Assembly: GCA_025351355.1 (NCBI GenBank)
Contig: JANXWC010000191.1
Location: 97,576-161,575 of the forward strand
Source of the DNA: Hyphomicrobiaceae bacterium
GTDB taxonomy: Bacteria; Pseudomonadota; Alphaproteobacteria; Rhizobiales; Hyphomicrobiaceae
Direction of reading: 5' to 3'
DNA: 64,000 bases
Positions 28,794 through 36,844 of the stretch are shown here, piece after piece; position 1 is the stretch's first letter, and each line of letters begins with the position of its first letter. The notes beneath the pieces are model-generated. The model saw nothing but the letters and a program-made list of their open reading frames with translations. It had not been told where the DNA came from and ran no database searches. A program made the translations under genes and the position numbers.

Positions 28794-30068
28794 TCATGGT
28801 GACGGACGCATTAGCTGCGGCACTGCGCCCGGTGCACTCAGGCCGATTGCCATTGCCGCCCGCCGCAGCGTCCGGCTATTGGCGAGCGCGTGCAAGCCCA
28901 AGCCGCGCAGGGCCTGGACGGGCAGAAAATCGACCAACAGTGAGCGATTGAGTAAATCAATGCCAATTTCGCGCGACACCAGATCCGCAACCCGTGCTCG
29001 CCCATAAGCATCGAGCACCGATGGCGCGCCCGCATCGTCACTGCTGGCATCAGCAACAGCATCAGCAATGGCTGCGGCATCACGAAATCCAAGATTGAGC
29101 CCTTGCGCCCCGATCGGCGGCACTACGTGCGCTGCTTCGCCGGCCAGGACGATGCGGTTTCTGGCTGGCGTCACGGCCATCTGCCCGGCGATGGCAAACG
29201 TGCCGCGCCGGCCGATGCTGCGGAGCGGACCCAACAGACCACGCAAACGCACTTCGAGTTCGCCGCGAAAATCAGTGTCGTCGAGCGCCATGAGACGGGC
29301 GGCCTCGTCCGGCGCCTCGATCCACACCAGGCTCGATTGCGGTCCCGCCTCGGCATCCGGCAGCGGCACCGTCGTTAGTGGTCCAGCACGGCGATGCAGC
29401 TCCGTCGAGATACCGCCGTGCGGCAGCGCATGACCGAAGCTACCGGCGATCGCCACCTGCGGATAACTCCAGCGCCGTGTTGCAATGCCGGCAGCCTCCC
29501 TTGCAGGCGAATTGCGACCATCTGCAGCGATCACCAACTGCACACGGAATTCAACGTTTTCGGCAGTTTTCAGCACCACCGCATCGGCGTCAGACAAGAT
29601 CGCCGTGACACCCGCCGTAGCGACGACGGTAATGCGATCATAGGCGTGGGCGGCAGCAAGCAACGTCGCACGCAACGGCTCGTTCGGTACGTTGTAGCCG
29701 AAATCGTGGCGGTCCATCTCGCTGGCCTTGAACAGCACTTCAGGCGCACTGAGCCAGCCACCGCGATCGTCGACGATACGGATACCCATCAATGCCGCCG
29801 ACTGCGGCAGCAGAGCGTCCCACACGCCGAGGTTCTGCAGAAAGGTGATGCCGTCACCGAGGATTGCGGTCGTGCGCCTGTCCCGCGCGCGCAAATCAGG
29901 CGAAGTGCGCGTGTCCCGCGCGCGCAAATGAGGCGAAGCGTGTGCATCCTGTATCAGCAGGGTCACACGTCGACCGCGCTTCGCCACCGCCAACGCCGCC
30001 GCCAATGCTGCCGGGCCGCCGCCGATGACTGCGACGTCCGCCAACTGACAATCTTTCGTCGCTGACAT
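28794..30068 (-). CDS. UbiH/UbiF/COQ6-family FAD-dependent hydroxylase
   Basis: The 424-residue flavoprotein monooxygenase has the dinucleotide motif VIGGGPAALAAALAVAKRG, the DG motif VIAADGRNSPARE, and the second FAD motif LAGEAAHVVPPIGAQGLNLG with Glu replacing the usual Asp. Family members hydroxylate the ubiquinone ring, or related aromatic rings, at the membrane. Between the first strand (VTLLIQDA) and the substrate loop (TTAILGDG) it contains a duplicated 11-residue segment, SPHLRARDTRT / SPDLRARDRRT, not expected in the family. The start has no strong ribosome-binding site. Confidence 0.88.
   Translation of the reverse strand: MSATKDCQLADVAVIGGGPAALAAALAVAKRGRRVTLLIQDAHASPHLRARDTRTSPDLRARDRRTTAILGDGITFLQNLGVWDALLPQSAALMGIRIVDDRGGWLSAPEVLFKASEMDRHDFGYNVPNEPLRATLLAAAHAYDRITVVATAGVTAILSDADAVVLKTAENVEFRVQLVIAADGRNSPAREAAGIATRRWSYPQVAIAGSFGHALPHGGISTELHRRAGPLTTVPLPDAEAGPQSSLVWIEAPDEAARLMALDDTDFRGELEVRLRGLLGPLRSIGRRGTFAIAGQMAVTPARNRIVLAGEAAHVVPPIGAQGLNLGFRDAAAIADAVADASSDDAGAPSVLDAYGRARVADLVSREIGIDLLNRSLLVDFLPVQALRGLGLHALANSRTLRRAAMAIGLSAPGAVPQLMRPSP
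29879..29944 (-). repeat. 33-bp in-frame tandem duplication inside the UbiH-like gene
   Basis: Two adjacent 33-base units (29879-29911 and 29912-29944) share their first 18 bases exactly and about 28 of 33 overall. They encode SPHLRARDTRT and SPDLRARDRRT. The unit is rich in alternating CG. Confidence 0.85.
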
Positions 30069-30197
30069 AGCTGTTGCAGGCCTTTTCGACTGTCAAGGTT
30101 CCACCACCCGCCGTGGCCAACACCTCAAATTGTAAAAATAGTTCTGACGCCGACGATAGCAATATAAGATGCCGCTGTCGCTGCGACGCGGGCGCCA

Positions 30198-30509
30198 TCA
30201 GCCTCCTGACACCGCGGTCAGCACAAACACGGACGCCCCCTCTCGCAATGGCGTCGCCAGCTGCGTGCGATTGCCATCGCAGAAAATATTGATGTGTCGG
30301 CGCACGCTTGGTTGTGAATCACGCAGCCGGTCGCCCATGCCTGGCCAGCGCGCGTCGAGTGCATCGATCATCTCGCCGACGGTGGCGGCTGTGACTGTGA
30401 CGCGCATCGATGCACCGGGAAAAAGGCTGATCAGCGCCTGCGACAATACCACCGAAACGGTCGGCACTGGGCCGGGTGCGGCGGCGGAATTGATGACGTC
30501 CTCGCTCAC
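30198..30509 (-). CDS. MoaD/ThiS-family sulfur-carrier-like protein
   Basis: The 103-residue protein has the beta-grasp pattern of MoaD/ThiS: VTVTAATVGEMIDALDARWPG, RRHINIFCDG, ASVFVLTAVSGG. It ends in Gly-Gly, the residue pair that is adenylated and thiocarboxylated in sulfur carriers. No activating E1 (MoeB/ThiF) or MoaE is nearby. The start is GTG at 30509, overlapping the stop of the beta-propeller gene as GTGA, so the two are translated in a coupled way. The longer frame upstream lies inside that gene and is rejected. Confidence 0.85.
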   Translation of the reverse strand: MSEDVINSAAAPGPVPTVSVVLSQALISLFPGASMRVTVTAATVGEMIDALDARWPGMGDRLRDSQPSVRRHINIFCDGNRTQLATPLREGASVFVLTAVSGG

Positions 30510-31588
30510 GCCGGCAGCGCCAGGGTTTCCACCGAGTAAATCGGCGGCAGCGTAGCGGTAACGCAGGTCCAACTGTCGCCTTCATCGCCACTGGCATAGA
30601 GTTGGCCGGTGTTGGTGCCGAAGTAAACGCCGGCAGGCGACAACGGGTCGGTGGTGAGTGCCTGGCGAAGCACGCCGAAAAACGCGTTCTGCTGCGGCAA
30701 TCCCTCGCGCAACGCAGTCCAGCTGTCGCCGGCATCGCGCGTGCGATAGACGGCGGTGCGGCCTTCCGGCATGAAGCGCCCGGCGATGTCGCCATTGAGC
30801 GGAACCAGGAACAGTGTGCGGGGATCGCGCGGATGCACCGCGGCCGGGAAACCGAAACTGGACGGCAGGCCCGCTTCGATGCTTTCCCACTGCTGGCCGC
30901 CGTCACGACTGCGATACATCCCGCAATGGTTCTGCTGATAGAGCCATTCGCCGTCGCCCGGCGACATCACCAGTGAATGCACACACTGGCCGAACTCGGG
31001 ATAACGCTGATCCTCGGGCATAAAATCGGCGCGCGTACCGCGATTGCGCGGCTGCCAGCTGTGGCCGCCATCGGCGGTGTAAAAAGCGCCGGCCGTGGAT
31101 ATGGCGATCCACACTTGTTGCGGGTCAGTCGGATGCGGCACGATCGAATGTAAGATCATGCCGCCGGCGCCAGGCACCCACCCCGACCGGGATGGATGAT
31201 CGCGCAGGCCCGACACATGTTCGAAGCTTTGGCCGTCGTCGGTGCTACGGAACAATCCGGCAGGTTCGACGCCAGCATAGAGGACATTACCAGCACGCGC
31301 CAAACTCCACGCCGCCTTGATCGGCGTCTCGCCCTCCGCATATTTCAGGCCCGCACTCGAATGCGTCCAGGTTGTGCCGAGATCGGTCGATTTCCACACG
31401 GCCGGGCCGAACCACTCGTTGCCGCCGGCCGCGTAGATCGTCCCCGTCGCCGGATCGCCGATCACGTGATTGATCGGCCATGTCTCGCAGAACGGCCCGC
31501 GGATCGACCACTCGGCGCGCCGCGCATCGCTCTCGACGATGAAGGCGCCCTTCTTGGTTCCAACGAGCAGCAGGACCTTGTGCACCAT
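30506..31588 (-). CDS. BNR/sialidase-type beta-propeller protein
   Basis: The 360-residue protein consists almost entirely of BNR (Asp-box) units: STDLGTTW, STDDGQSF, TADGGHSW, SRDGGQQW, TRDAGDSW and SGDEGDSW, spaced as in a six- or seven-bladed propeller. It lacks a signal peptide (it starts MVHKVLLLVGTKKGAF), so it is probably cytoplasmic and not a secreted sialidase. The catalytic arginine triad of sialidases is not evident. AAGGAG precedes the ATG. It is fused transcriptionally and translationally to the MoaD-like gene, which suggests the two proteins work together. Confidence 0.85.
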   Translation of the reverse strand: MVHKVLLLVGTKKGAFIVESDARRAEWSIRGPFCETWPINHVIGDPATGTIYAAGGNEWFGPAVWKSTDLGTTWTHSSAGLKYAEGETPIKAAWSLARAGNVLYAGVEPAGLFRSTDDGQSFEHVSGLRDHPSRSGWVPGAGGMILHSIVPHPTDPQQVWIAISTAGAFYTADGGHSWQPRNRGTRADFMPEDQRYPEFGQCVHSLVMSPGDGEWLYQQNHCGMYRSRDGGQQWESIEAGLPSSFGFPAAVHPRDPRTLFLVPLNGDIAGRFMPEGRTAVYRTRDAGDSWTALREGLPQQNAFFGVLRQALTTDPLSPAGVYFGTNTGQLYASGDEGDSWTCVTATLPPIYSVETLALPA

Positions 31589-31692
31589 GGCGTTCTCCTT
31601 GGGTTTTGCTCTTTAACGCCGAACTATTGGCAATCATGCCGTTGTCTGCGCGTCGTGAAAACAAGTGCTGTGGGAGCCGGTCGGCGAAGTGA

Positions 31693-33099
31693 TCAGCACC
31701 GCGGCAACCACTCGGCAGGATGAGAGCCAAGTGGCATGGCGGGCAATTCCCAGCGTGCGGGGGTCAGCGAAAGGCTTGCTGCGTGGCGGACCGCGGTGAT
31801 GTCGCCAAATCCGGACGGCGTCCTCTCGAGGAGATCGACAACATCGGCGCCCGTCGCATCGGGGGTCGCAAGGCCGTCCGGTACGCGGGGCAGCGATTGC
31901 AGCCAATGGCCGACTTGCGCCAGCGACGTGCGCACGCGCCAGGAACCGCCACTTTCGGCACGGCGTCCGAGCGCGATCATGGCGCCGAGCGCGAGCAGAT
32001 AACCGGTTGCGTGATCGAGTGCTTGCGCCGGCAATTCCTTCGGTCGCTCGACACGGCCGTCGGGGCCGGCGGCGATCGCTTCGGCCCAGTTCAAGCCGTT
32101 CGCATTCTGCGTCAGACTATCAAAGCCACGGCGCGCGGCCCAAGGGCCGGCATGACTATAGGCCGACAGATTGACGACGACGATGCCCGGCCTGAGTGCC
32201 ATCAGCGCTTGTTCGCCGAAGCCGCGCGATGCGACGCCGCCGGGACGGTAGCCTTGCAGGAATACATCTGCACGCTGCACCAGTGTACGCAGCGTTGCGG
32301 CACCCACTGGCGTATCAAGATCGAGTTGCGTTGTACGTTTGCCCCGGCCGGTGTCGATGACCAAGCTGGGAATGGACGGCAAACGCGCGCAGGTGACGTT
32401 GAGCACGTCGGCGCCATGCGCCGCCAGCGTCCGCCCGGCCACCGGTCCGGCAATGATGCGCGTCAGATCCAGCACGCGGACGCCGGAAAGTGGACGCGCA
32501 GCAGGCAGCAAAGGCTCGGGCGCGGCGTCTCCGATGCGCTCGATCTCCAGCAATGGTAATTGCGCGACGGCACGGCCTTGCGGATGGGCTGCCCACTCTT
32601 CGGGGCTACGGGTCATCGTGACGACAAGTTTTCGCTCTGCCGCAGCCGTTTCGAAAGCTTCGGCGTCCCAGGTCATCAGCGCCGCCTGCACGGCGTCACG
32701 ATCGTTGGCGCAGTCGAGGAGAGCTAACACGCCGTCGCGATGATGCGCGAAGTTGGTGTGCATGCGCACCCAGCGGCCATCGCGCGCGCGATAGAGGCCG
32801 GCGATGGGGTCCCACATCGGCGCGGGCAGGTGTTGAGTTTTGAGATAGCGCTCGCTGCGAAACTCGACGGCCGCGTGCCGGCGATCGACGGCGACAGTTT
32901 GTACGGCTCCACAGCGCTTGCGGTGAATTTCGGCCGCCGCAAGCCCGCACACCGCAATCGACGACTGCGCGATGTCGTCGACTGCAAACGACGAGGGCAG
33001 GAAAACGCCGTGCCCTTGGAGTTGCAGCCGGGCGAGGGCGACGGGGTCGCCGCCGACGCCGTTCCACAGATCAGCTACCACTCTGTTAGGTCCATCCAT
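31693..33099 (-). CDS. CoA transferase, CaiB/BaiF (family III)
   Basis: The 468-residue protein has family III CoA-transferase features in its second half: RVLDLTRIIAGPVAGRTLAA, HGADVLNVT, DTGRGKRTTQLDLDTP, ADVFLQGYRPGG, and YSHAGPWAARRGFDSLTQ, including an aspartate in GFDS. The first ~190 residues resemble the C-terminal half of related enzymes, giving a two-part arrangement also seen in long members. It would move CoA between carboxylic acids. The substrate is unknown. It is followed by the beta-propeller/MoaD pair on the same strand about 100 bases on. Confidence 0.85.
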   Translation of the reverse strand: MDGPNRVVADLWNGVGGDPVALARLQLQGHGVFLPSSFAVDDIAQSSIAVCGLAAAEIHRKRCGAVQTVAVDRRHAAVEFRSERYLKTQHLPAPMWDPIAGLYRARDGRWVRMHTNFAHHRDGVLALLDCANDRDAVQAALMTWDAEAFETAAAERKLVVTMTRSPEEWAAHPQGRAVAQLPLLEIERIGDAAPEPLLPAARPLSGVRVLDLTRIIAGPVAGRTLAAHGADVLNVTCARLPSIPSLVIDTGRGKRTTQLDLDTPVGAATLRTLVQRADVFLQGYRPGGVASRGFGEQALMALRPGIVVVNLSAYSHAGPWAARRGFDSLTQNANGLNWAEAIAAGPDGRVERPKELPAQALDHATGYLLALGAMIALGRRAESGGSWRVRTSLAQVGHWLQSLPRVPDGLATPDATGADVVDLLERTPSGFGDITAVRHAASLSLTPARWELPAMPLGSHPAEWLPRC

Positions 33100-33143
33100 G
33101 CGGCACCGTCCGTCATGCTGGAAATTTTCTTTGGTCGAAGCGA

Positions 33144-35021
33144 TCAGTTCGATCGCACCGGCCGTCGCAAAAAAGCCGGTACGTTGTCGGCGAAGCCTAC
33201 GCCGCCGTCATTGGCGCTACGATTCTGATCGGCAGGCGGACGCTGGCGCTGTGGGCGTGCCATCGGGTGCTGATGCGGATCTTGCGGAGGCTGCACAACG
33301 GCCTCGCGGCGCGGCTGATCACGGCGCGCTTGACGTTCGCCCTCACCATGGGGTCGTGCCTCGCGCTGTGCGCCACGAGCGCCTTCCGGGCGACCGCCTT
33401 CGGGACGACTACCCTCTTGGCGCTCGCGCTGCGGACGTTCGCGGCGCGGGCGGTCATGCTGACGCTCGGCACGGGGCGCGATGTCTGCAACCGGCTGAGC
33501 CGTTGCCTGCGATTCCGTCGCGGGTTGCGCACCCAGACCCGGCACATCCGCCACCGCCACCGCGGGATTGGCACCGCGACGGCCGGAACGCGGACGCCGC
33601 CCGAGCCGGGGACGTTCGCCTACCACAGCTTCCGCACCCAACGCGATCGGAGCATCGACGGGCTTGCCCGCATCCGCCGCCGGGGCGCGAGAGCCACCAC
33701 CGGGGCCGCGTCCACGATCGCGACCACGACCGCCACGGCTGCCACCTTCGGCGCGGGTCTCGCGCGTCTCGGTCACTGACCGTCCACCACGTTCGCTACC
33801 GGGGCGTGCTGCCGAGCTGCCTGGCCGCGCTGTGCGACCGCCGCGGCCACGCTTGCGCTTCGCGCCCTCGGCGATGTCTTCAGCGCTCGGAACTTCGCCG
33901 ACCCATACCGCGGTTTCACCGGTGATCTTCTCTATCTCGGCGATCGCCTTGAAATCATCGGCCGTTACGAGCGATGCGGAATACCCGGACTTGCCAGCGC
34001 GACCAGTGCGGCCGATGCGGTGCACATAGTCGTCGGCCTGCCAGGGCACATCGTAATTAAAGACGTGGCTGACGTCGGGAATGTCGAGGCCGCGCGCTGC
34101 CACGTCGCTGGCGGCAAGGAAGGCGATCTCACCGTTGCGAAACTTATCCAGTGTCGCGGTGCGGCTGGACTGATCCATATCGCCGTGCAACGCGCCGGCG
34201 TTGAAGCCGTGCTTGACCAGTGATTTGTGCACGATCGCCACGTCACGCTTGCGATTGCAGAAAATGATGGCGTTGCGCACGGTCTCGCCGCGGATCAACT
34301 CGCGCAGCGCCTCACGTTTCGCCCAATCCTCGCCGTCGCGGCAATAGACGAAGCGCTGCGTGATGGTCGCCGCCGCAGTCGCGGGACGCGCCACTTCAAT
34401 GCGCACGGGGTCGTTGAGGAACGTGTTGACGAGCCGGGTGATTTCCGGCGGCATGGTCGCCGAGAAAAACAGCGTCTGCCGCCGTGGAGGCAACAATTTG
34501 CAGATCTTCTCGATGTCGGGGATGAAGCCCATGTCGAGCATGCGATCGGCCTCGTCGATGACGAGGATCTCGACGCCCATCAGCATTAACCGGCCACGCT
34601 GAAAATGATCGAGCATGCGGCCGGGGGTGGCGATCAGCACGTCGACGCCGCGATCGAGCTTGCGGACCTGCTCGTCCATCGATACGCCGCCAATCAGCAG
34701 CGCTACGTCCAGCTTGTGATTGATGCCGTACTTGATGAAGCTCTGCTCGACCTGGGCTGCCAATTCGCGCGTCGGCGCCAGGATCAGCGAACGGGGCATC
34801 CGGGCACGCGCCCGGCCGGTTTCAAGCCGGGTGATCATGGGGATCACGAAAGCGGCGGTTTTACCCGTGCCAGTCTGGGCGATGCCGAGCACATCGCGAC
34901 CGGTGACGGCGACCGGGATTGCCTGTGCTTGGATGGGGGTAGGTGTGGTGTATCCAGCCGCGATCACTGCGGCTAAAACCTTGGCGCTGAGACCTAACTC
35001 AGCGAACGTCGTCGTTTCCAA
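33144..35021 (-). CDS. DEAD-box ATP-dependent RNA helicase (RhlE-like)
   Basis: The 625-residue protein has the full motif set in the first ~370 residues: Q motif GYTTPTPIQAQAIP, Walker A AQTGTGKT, PTRELAAQ, DEAD in VIDEADRMLD, SAT in FFSATMP, and HRIGRTGRAGKSG. The remaining ~250 residues are a disordered tail rich in Arg, Gly, Pro, Gln and Glu, probably binding RNA. Such helicases assist ribosome assembly and cold growth. The start appears to be TTG at the end of an eight-T run, with GGAGAG as ribosome-binding site. No ATG fits better. Confidence 0.93.
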   Translation of the reverse strand: METTTFAELGLSAKVLAAVIAAGYTTPTPIQAQAIPVAVTGRDVLGIAQTGTGKTAAFVIPMITRLETGRARARMPRSLILAPTRELAAQVEQSFIKYGINHKLDVALLIGGVSMDEQVRKLDRGVDVLIATPGRMLDHFQRGRLMLMGVEILVIDEADRMLDMGFIPDIEKICKLLPPRRQTLFFSATMPPEITRLVNTFLNDPVRIEVARPATAAATITQRFVYCRDGEDWAKREALRELIRGETVRNAIIFCNRKRDVAIVHKSLVKHGFNAGALHGDMDQSSRTATLDKFRNGEIAFLAASDVAARGLDIPDVSHVFNYDVPWQADDYVHRIGRTGRAGKSGYSASLVTADDFKAIAEIEKITGETAVWVGEVPSAEDIAEGAKRKRGRGGRTARPGSSAARPGSERGGRSVTETRETRAEGGSRGGRGRDRGRGPGGGSRAPAADAGKPVDAPIALGAEAVVGERPRLGRRPRSGRRGANPAVAVADVPGLGAQPATESQATAQPVADIAPRAERQHDRPRRERPQRERQEGSRPEGGRPEGARGAQREARPHGEGERQARRDQPRREAVVQPPQDPHQHPMARPQRQRPPADQNRSANDGGVGFADNVPAFLRRPVRSN

Positions 35022-35410
35022 AAAAAATCTCTCCGCGATGCGTGGATGCGGGTACGTCAGCTCTCGGAGACGACAGTGTCATGACTACGCTGACAGTGCC
35101 GAAGCTTCCGATGTCCTCAGACGCTCCGCCAGGACCAGCCGCACGATCGTGGCCGGATCTCGTCGTTGCAGCGCAGGGGTGCCAAAGGGGCTAATCAAAG
35201 GAGGAGCTCGTTAAAATAGCGCAAAATAACAGTCGAGCCCCTGCGCTGGAGCGGGCATGTCACAAAGAGCGTAAAAAGACAAGAGGGATCTGGGTCAACT
35301 GGCATACCAGCGACAGGCGGTCGCGGGGATAAGTCGAGCGAACCACAATTGAACGGCGGGCAAATTTCGCGCGGTCCGCTGCCAGCCGTCCGTGGTGGCG
35401 CCGGCGACCG
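35022..35410. other. Leader/spacer upstream of the DEAD-box gene with a distant inverted repeat
   Basis: About 390 bases separate the helicase start from the stop of the lipoprotein gene. An exact 11-bp inverted repeat, CAGCGCAGGGG (35169-35179) and CCCCTGCGCTG (35238-35248), encloses 58 bases. It could form a long-looped stem in a helicase leader transcript. No gene is seen. Confidence 0.5.
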
Positions 35411-36667
35411 CTATCGGTTGATCAACGCGCCATTCGGATTGAGGAAAAACTGGATGTGCTGCTGCGCGGCATCCAGCGCAGTAAACGGCACGGCGCCAGC
35501 TTTGACAGGCGTTCCACCCGCGGCCGTCGAAACAGTCAGCGGTGCTGGTGCCGGAGGCGGCGCGAACGCGATTGTGAGCTTGTGCGTGTCGTTGCGAGCG
35601 GCGCCGAACAATCCGACGGGTCCCTTGAAGTGGGTGAGCGTCCAATTCGGACCGGATGCGCTGACATTGCGATTGACGACAAACGTCAGCGATTGGCCGA
35701 AGGCACCACCGTCGTATACCTTTTCGCTCTTTTTCAACTCTGTGGGCGAATCCGGGTCGGCCACTCTGGCGCGGAACCCCAACCTCAAAACCTCGACCAC
35801 CCCGGCGTCACCCACCAGGTCGTAGCGAGGCGCCGCTCTCCCGCACAAGGCGTGGCGCTTTTCTCGCGCGAGGTATTTGAAAAGTTTATCTTCATTCGGC
35901 ACGGAATTCCCGAAATTCGTGGCCTTGGCACTTTTCTTATCATTCGGATCAGATGGCATTGCCTTGTCTTCGCTGGTTTTTTTGTTTTTATTACGTTTTT
36001 GCAAATCGCTATATTTGTCGTATGCAGCGTTTAAATCCGCAGATTTTTTCCTGAGGTCGGAACTATCATCCTCATTTCGGTTCCGCAATGCTTCGGCGTT
36101 TGCCTTTGCATTGGCGTAATCGGCTGACGCCTTAGTATAGGTATCGACAACGTCCGCGTCCGCCTTTTCTATTATGAGCACGGCGGTCAGTGCCTGTGCA
36201 GCGCTATTAATTACGGGGTCGTTGGTCTTCAAGTTGCGCATTCTGCCAATGTCGTCTTTTCCTTCGAGCGTGCTCAATATGAGCTTTCGAACGTCCGTTG
36301 CCAGAGATTGATCGAATATGCGCTGCGACGTCGTCTGCAGCAGAATGCCGGTGCTCACAGTCAGGCTGGACAGTGGATTGGTGTAGGGCATGACCGACGA
36401 GATCGTCGGCGTCAGGCCAGCGGCCTCGTCCACCGTCAGCGTCAGATGCGACGCGGCCCCCCAGCCGGCAGCCGAGCGCGTTTTGCCGTCAATGGCAATG
36501 ACTGGAAATTCTTCCACGGCCGCCAGCAGCTCGCAGTTTATATGCCGCACGATCGCATCGACCGGCGGGCCATACTCGCCGCCATCAAATTCGGGTAGCG
36601 TCGTGCAACCCGCAAGAACAACGGTGGATGCACCAAACAATAGCAAATTATAAAACTTTTTACGCAT
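35411..36667 (-). CDS. Unrecognised lipoprotein
   Basis: The 418-residue precursor has a lipoprotein signal (MRKKFYNLLLFGASTVVLAG followed by Cys21, a good lipobox). I do not recognise the mature domain. The first half (30-190) appears folded. Residues ~205-275 are lysine/asparagine/aspartate-rich and probably a coiled coil (SADYANAKANAEALRNRN, YDKYSDLQKRNKNKKTSED), encoded by DNA clearly more AT-rich than its surroundings. The last third has beta-type sequence and a Pro/Ala stretch. GGAG lies ten bases before the ATG at 36667; an upstream start nine codons earlier would spoil the signal. It stands alone on the minus strand. Confidence 0.75.
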   Translation of the reverse strand: MRKKFYNLLLFGASTVVLAGCTTLPEFDGGEYGPPVDAIVRHINCELLAAVEEFPVIAIDGKTRSAAGWGAASHLTLTVDEAAGLTPTISSVMPYTNPLSSLTVSTGILLQTTSQRIFDQSLATDVRKLILSTLEGKDDIGRMRNLKTNDPVINSAAQALTAVLIIEKADADVVDTYTKASADYANAKANAEALRNRNEDDSSDLRKKSADLNAAYDKYSDLQKRNKNKKTSEDKAMPSDPNDKKSAKATNFGNSVPNEDKLFKYLAREKRHALCGRAAPRYDLVGDAGVVEVLRLGFRARVADPDSPTELKKSEKVYDGGAFGQSLTFVVNRNVSASGPNWTLTHFKGPVGLFGAARNDTHKLTIAFAPPPAPAPLTVSTAAGGTPVKAGAVPFTALDAAQQHIQFFLNPNGALINR

Positions 36668-36844
36668 GAACAGCTCCGAAACATAGAACCGCAAAAAAAT
36701 CTATAAAAGCGTATGCGAGAAAACGCGGTCCGTCCGCTGTAAATTGGCAACAGATAAAAAATTTCTCCCCCAATGACCGACCTAATCTATCTTTAGCCGT
36801 GGGCTACGCCGAGCGATCGCTTCGTCATCGCGATTGAAATCCGA

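Noticed and set aside
30506..31588. Secreted sialidase
   Set aside because: No signal peptide and no evident catalytic arginine triad; only the propeller repeats are supported.
32972..33925. 317-codon plus-strand frame spanning the CoA transferase start and helicase tail
   Set aside because: Arg/His/Ala-rich, crosses two real genes and the gap between them, no domain.
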